Source: Rufibacter glacialis (GTDB taxonomy: Bacteria; Bacteroidota; Bacteroidia; Cytophagales; Hymenobacteraceae). Taken from it: a DNA stretch of 64,000 nt. The translations under genes and the position numbers were made by a program. This document shows positions 61,362 through 64,000 of the stretch, piece after piece; the stretch's first letter is position 1; every line of letters begins with the position of its first letter. The notes below the pieces were generated by a model. The model saw nothing but the letters and a program-made list of their open reading frames with translations. It ran no database searches and had not been told where the DNA came from. Location of the stretch: the NCBI RefSeq assembly GCF_008271745.1, contig NZ_VKKZ01000019.1, positions 62,001-126,000 on the forward strand, given 5' to 3'.

Positions 61362-62174
61362 GTGCCGTTCATCCAACTCAAATCTTCTAAGCTGCATTAC
61401 CGCGTCATGGGCCACGGGCCCAAAGCCCTTTTGGCGTTCCATGGGTACGGGCAGGAAGGGCACTACTATGACACCATGGCCCGCACCCTGCAGCCCGACT
61501 ACACCGTCTTTGCCATTGACCTTTTCTTCCATGGGCAAAGCACCTTGAGCAAGGCAGACCAACCTCTTTCCAAAGACAACCTGCAGGCGTTTGTGCAAGA
61601 GTTGCTCACGAAGGAGAAGATTGACCGGTTTTCGGTGATGGCCTTCAGCATGGGCGGCAAGTTCGCGCTTGCGGTGCTGGAGAAGTTCCATGGCCAGATG
61701 CAGGAACTCTACCTGATTGCCCCAGACGGTATCAAAACCCATCTGCTCTACAGCTTGGCCACCTACCCCGGTTGGATGCAGGGCCTGTTCAAGCGCATTG
61801 TGCTGCGGCCCACGCGCTTCTTCAAGACCTTGGGTTGGCTGGAGCAAAAGCGGTGGGTAGACTCGGGGTTGGTGAAATTCGCTAACTGGCAGATGGATTC
61901 CCCGCAGAAACGGCTGCGGGTGTACCGCAGTTGGACGGGGTTCAGCAACCTCACCTTTGACACCCGCCAGATTGCCCGGCTCCTGAACCAAAGCGACATA
62001 GAGGTAACCGTGTTTCTGGGCAAATATGACCAGATCATCTCGCACCAACGGCTGCAGGTGTTCCTCAAGGCCCTCAAACGGCACCAACTGGTTTTGTTGC
62101 AGACGGGGCACACCAACCTGCTGTACTCGGTGGCTACCTGGCTCCGGAAACACCGCAGCAAGACAGCCAACTGA
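61362..62174 (+). CDS. Alpha/beta-fold hydrolase
   Basis: The 270-residue protein starts at a GTG (61362). The fold motifs are HGYGQEGHYY (oxyanion loop), FAIDLFFHGQS, and the nucleophile elbow MAFSMGGKFAL with Ser. The Asp lies near FLGKYDQIIS and the His near LQTGHTNLLY. It is cytoplasmic by lack of a signal. Substrate unknown; esterase, lipase or C-C hydrolase are possible. Confidence 0.88.
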   Translation: MPFIQLKSSKLHYRVMGHGPKALLAFHGYGQEGHYYDTMARTLQPDYTVFAIDLFFHGQSTLSKADQPLSKDNLQAFVQELLTKEKIDRFSVMAFSMGGKFALAVLEKFHGQMQELYLIAPDGIKTHLLYSLATYPGWMQGLFKRIVLRPTRFFKTLGWLEQKRWVDSGLVKFANWQMDSPQKRLRVYRSWTGFSNLTFDTRQIARLLNQSDIEVTVFLGKYDQIISHQRLQVFLKALKRHQLVLLQTGHTNLLYSVATWLRKHRSKTAN

Positions 62175-62292
62175 TTTTCTTTGCGTATATGCCTCTTAGG
62201 GTAGTGCTGGTGAGGTAGGCGGCCCGGAGCCTTTGATTGGGTACTGGCAGGAGTACTGCCCATAAAGGGATGGCTAGACCGAGGTGCCGCTG
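62175..62292. other. Gap after the alpha/beta hydrolase
   Basis: No gene or repeat seen. It leads into the possible small membrane-protein ORF on the minus strand. Confidence 0.4.
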
Positions 62293-62478
62293 CTAAGAGG
62301 AAACAGAGTGTTTCAGCTCCAGCAGGAACTTACCGGCCCTGTTCAGATAGAAAAAGGCCCAGAGCAGGTTCAAGGGTGCTCCTAAATAGTCATAATGATA
62401 GAAGGAGACGATCATTACCTGAAAGAATAACGTGTGTAGAAGTATCTTCAGGAGACTTCTTAGCTTGCTGGTCTTCAC
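62293..62478 (-). CDS. Possible small membrane protein (61 residues)
   Basis: A GTG-started frame on the minus strand encodes a hydrophobic peptide: MKTSKLRSLLKILLHTLFFQ, then a second hydrophobic stretch APLNLLWAFFYLNRAG. It would span the membrane once or twice and ends in a short charged tail. No promoter or family supports it, so it may be a chance frame. Confidence 0.35.
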   Translation of the reverse strand: MKTSKLRSLLKILLHTLFFQVMIVSFYHYDYLGAPLNLLWAFFYLNRAGKFLLELKHSVSS

Positions 62479-62660
62479 TTAAATTGCTATAACTATTTTG
62501 AATATTTCTATAGGAGGGCTGTTTTTAAAAAAGGACTCCCCAAATGGTTTCCTGAACCAGGGTTCTCCTTAAAAACCGGTCCTATTCCCCAGGAACACCT
62601 AATGCCTGAATATCGTGAATTGATAATATTTGAGCAAATTTTAGGTAAAAAGTTTCCCTC

Positions 62661-62668
62661 TATCTTTG
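62661..62668 (+). promoter_or_regulatory. -7 box of the sorbosone-dehydrogenase-like gene
   Basis: TATCTTTG, a perfect TAnnTTTG match, 47 bases before the ATG at 62715. Confidence 0.55.
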
Positions 62669-62714
62669 TATAAAATAAGTTTTGGTACCGTTGAGCCATC
62701 CAGATTGATTAGGT

Positions 62715-63926
62715 ATGATAAAAAATAGAACGATACAATGGGGGCTCTGCCTACTGGTCTTGCTAGGTCAGGCGGCTTGCTCCTCCAATTCGGGCAAGCC
62801 CGATGCCAACGAGGAAGGCGAGCGCACCTCTACCGCCGCCCAGGATACCCTCTCGGAGGAAGTGACAGAGCAGCCCGCCACAGAGGCAGATCTGGCCAAG
62901 ATCACCCTGCCAGACGGGTTCCAGATCAGCTACTACGCCCGGAAGGTAGAAAATGCCCGTTCTATGGCCTTGGGTCCAGACGGCACCCTCTACGTGGGGT
63001 CAAGAGCAAAAGGCAACGTGTATGCCTTACCGGACCGTAACAAAGACGGCAAAGCCGATGAGGTGATCACCATCGCCTCGGGCCTGAAGATGCCCAACGG
63101 CGTGGCCCTGCGCAACGGCGCTTTGTATGTGGCCGAGATCAGCCGCATCACCCGCTATGACAACATTTCCGTTAACCTCCAGAACCCGCCCAAGCCGGTG
63201 GTGGTCTATGACAAATTCCCCACCGAGGAGCACCACGGCTGGAAGTACATCGCCTTTGGGCCAGATGACAAACTGTACGTGCCCGTGGGGGCGCCCTGCA
63301 ACATCTGCCTTAAAAAAGAGCCGGTGTATGCCTCCATCACCCGCATGAACCCAGACGGTTCTGGCCTGGAGGTATTCGCCCATGGCGTGCGCAACACCGT
63401 AGGCTTTGACTGGCACCCCACCACCAAGGAACTCTGGTTCACTGACAACGGCCGCGACCTCATGGGCGACAACCTGCCCCCCGATGAACTGAACCACGCG
63501 CCCCGCAAGGGCATGCACTTCGGCTACCCGTTCTGCCACGCCGGCGAGACCCTGGACCCCGAGTTTGGCAAAGGCAAAGACTGCGCCGACTACACCTCTC
63601 CGGTACAGAACCTGAATCCGCACGGCGGCACCCTGGGTATGGAATTCTACACCGGCACCATGTTCCCAGACACCTATAAGAACCAGATCTTCATTGCCGA
63701 GCACGGCTCCTGGAACCGAACCGAGAAGATCGGCTACCGCCTGAGCCTCTACCGCACCGATGCCCAGGGCAAAGGCAGTTTTGTGCCATTTGCCGCCGGA
63801 TGGCTCCAAAACGGCAAAGAGTGGGGGCGACCGGTAGACGTGGAGGTCATGCCAGACGGTTCGCTTCTGGTCTCAGATGACATGAATGACGCCATCTACC
63901 GCATTGCCTATACTGGGAAGAAGTAA
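62715..63926 (+). CDS. Sorbosone/glucose dehydrogenase-like beta-propeller lipoprotein
   Basis: The 403-residue protein has a lipoprotein signal (MIKNRTIQWGLCLLVLLGQ, then AAC). The mature part is a six-bladed PQQ-type propeller: FQISYYARKVENARSMALGP, LYVGSRAKGNVYAL, GLKMPNGVALRN and EEHHGWKYIAFGPDDKLYV. Further blades are FTDNGRDLMGDN, GMHFGYPFCHAG and IFIAEHGSWNR. This matches the sorbosone dehydrogenase (GSDH) family. Such enzymes oxidise sugars in the periplasm with PQQ. Ligand residues are plausible but not proven, and the PQQ supply is not encoded here. Confidence 0.9.
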   Translation: MIKNRTIQWGLCLLVLLGQAACSSNSGKPDANEEGERTSTAAQDTLSEEVTEQPATEADLAKITLPDGFQISYYARKVENARSMALGPDGTLYVGSRAKGNVYALPDRNKDGKADEVITIASGLKMPNGVALRNGALYVAEISRITRYDNISVNLQNPPKPVVVYDKFPTEEHHGWKYIAFGPDDKLYVPVGAPCNICLKKEPVYASITRMNPDGSGLEVFAHGVRNTVGFDWHPTTKELWFTDNGRDLMGDNLPPDELNHAPRKGMHFGYPFCHAGETLDPEFGKGKDCADYTSPVQNLNPHGGTLGMEFYTGTMFPDTYKNQIFIAEHGSWNRTEKIGYRLSLYRTDAQGKGSFVPFAAGWLQNGKEWGRPVDVEVMPDGSLLVSDDMNDAIYRIAYTGKK

Positions 63927-63950
63927 TTCTGTTTCTGCGTTCTTTTTTAC

Positions 63951-63988
63951 AAATTGGGATTCCCTTAACGAAAAGGGATCTCCAATTT
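63951..63988 (+). terminator. Terminator after the dehydrogenase-like gene
   Basis: AAATTGGGATTCCCTT pairs imperfectly with AAGGGATCTCCAATTT (about 13 pairs) followed by T residues. Confidence 0.75.
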
Positions 63989-64000
63989 TTTGTTATGTCC

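Overview
The window reads as a chromosomal segment of an aerobic Bacteroidota bacterium of fairly high GC. Support comes from a SusC/SusD pair, many Bacteroidetes-type lipoproteins, a type IX-like secretion tail, promoters of the TTTG-N19/20-TAnnTTTG class, sucD standing apart from sucC, and RNase Y next to ZapA. A Hymenobacteraceae (Rufibacter-like) origin is my inference from overall resemblance, not a measured result. No rRNA, tRNA, CRISPR array, prophage or insertion sequence was recognised. The window opens inside a Dph6-like ATPase gene and closes just after a sorbosone-dehydrogenase-like gene.

Layout. 1-5.7 kb: partial Dph6-like gene, membrane acyltransferase, SGNH lipoprotein, small secreted protein with a sorting-like tail, an unknown lipoprotein and uvsE. 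5.7-11.6 kb: a giant alpha-2-macroglobulin-like protein carrying an inserted carboxypeptidase-regulatory and TonB-plug-like module. 11.8 kb: sucD. 12.9-32.8 kb: a 20-kb block read entirely on the minus strand. Upstream it has glpD-glpK-glpF, then glpT-susC-susD-DUF5689 as one promoter-to-terminator unit. Downstream follow a phospholipase-D-like lipoprotein, a Gfo/Idh oxidoreductase, a calcineurin-type phosphoesterase, a GDPD, an SGNH hydrolase and a GH20 hexosaminidase. A DeoR-type regulator (glpR) is divergent from glpD. 34.4-37.6 kb: an oxidative-stress island (oxyR, dps, ahpC, ahpD). 38-42.9 kb: the housekeeping cluster pheT, coiled-coil protein, zapA, rny. 43.5-64 kb: mixed genes including radC, a cystathionine-synthase-like enzyme, a histidine kinase whose phospho-acceptor position is Arg, its response regulator, a TauE/SafE permease, ade, cmk, ispH, a second GH20, an alpha/beta hydrolase and a PQQ-type dehydrogenase-like lipoprotein.

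How the genes fit together. The glycerol block can be read as one pathway. Outer-membrane SusCD would take up a glycerol-phosphate-containing compound. PLD, GDPD and phosphoesterase would release glycerol-3-phosphate or glycerol. GlpT and GlpF would carry these across the inner membrane, and GlpK and GlpD would feed dihydroxyacetone phosphate into glycolysis. The joining of SusCD to GlpT in one transcription unit is the best candidate here for an undescribed system; its substrate is inferred.

Intergenic DNA is unusually structured. About twenty gaps carry a roughly 38-bp imperfect palindrome of one family, and very long perfect hairpins (26-31 bp arms) sit between or after genes. Several gaps also hold REPIN-like inverted pairs and other palindromic repeats.
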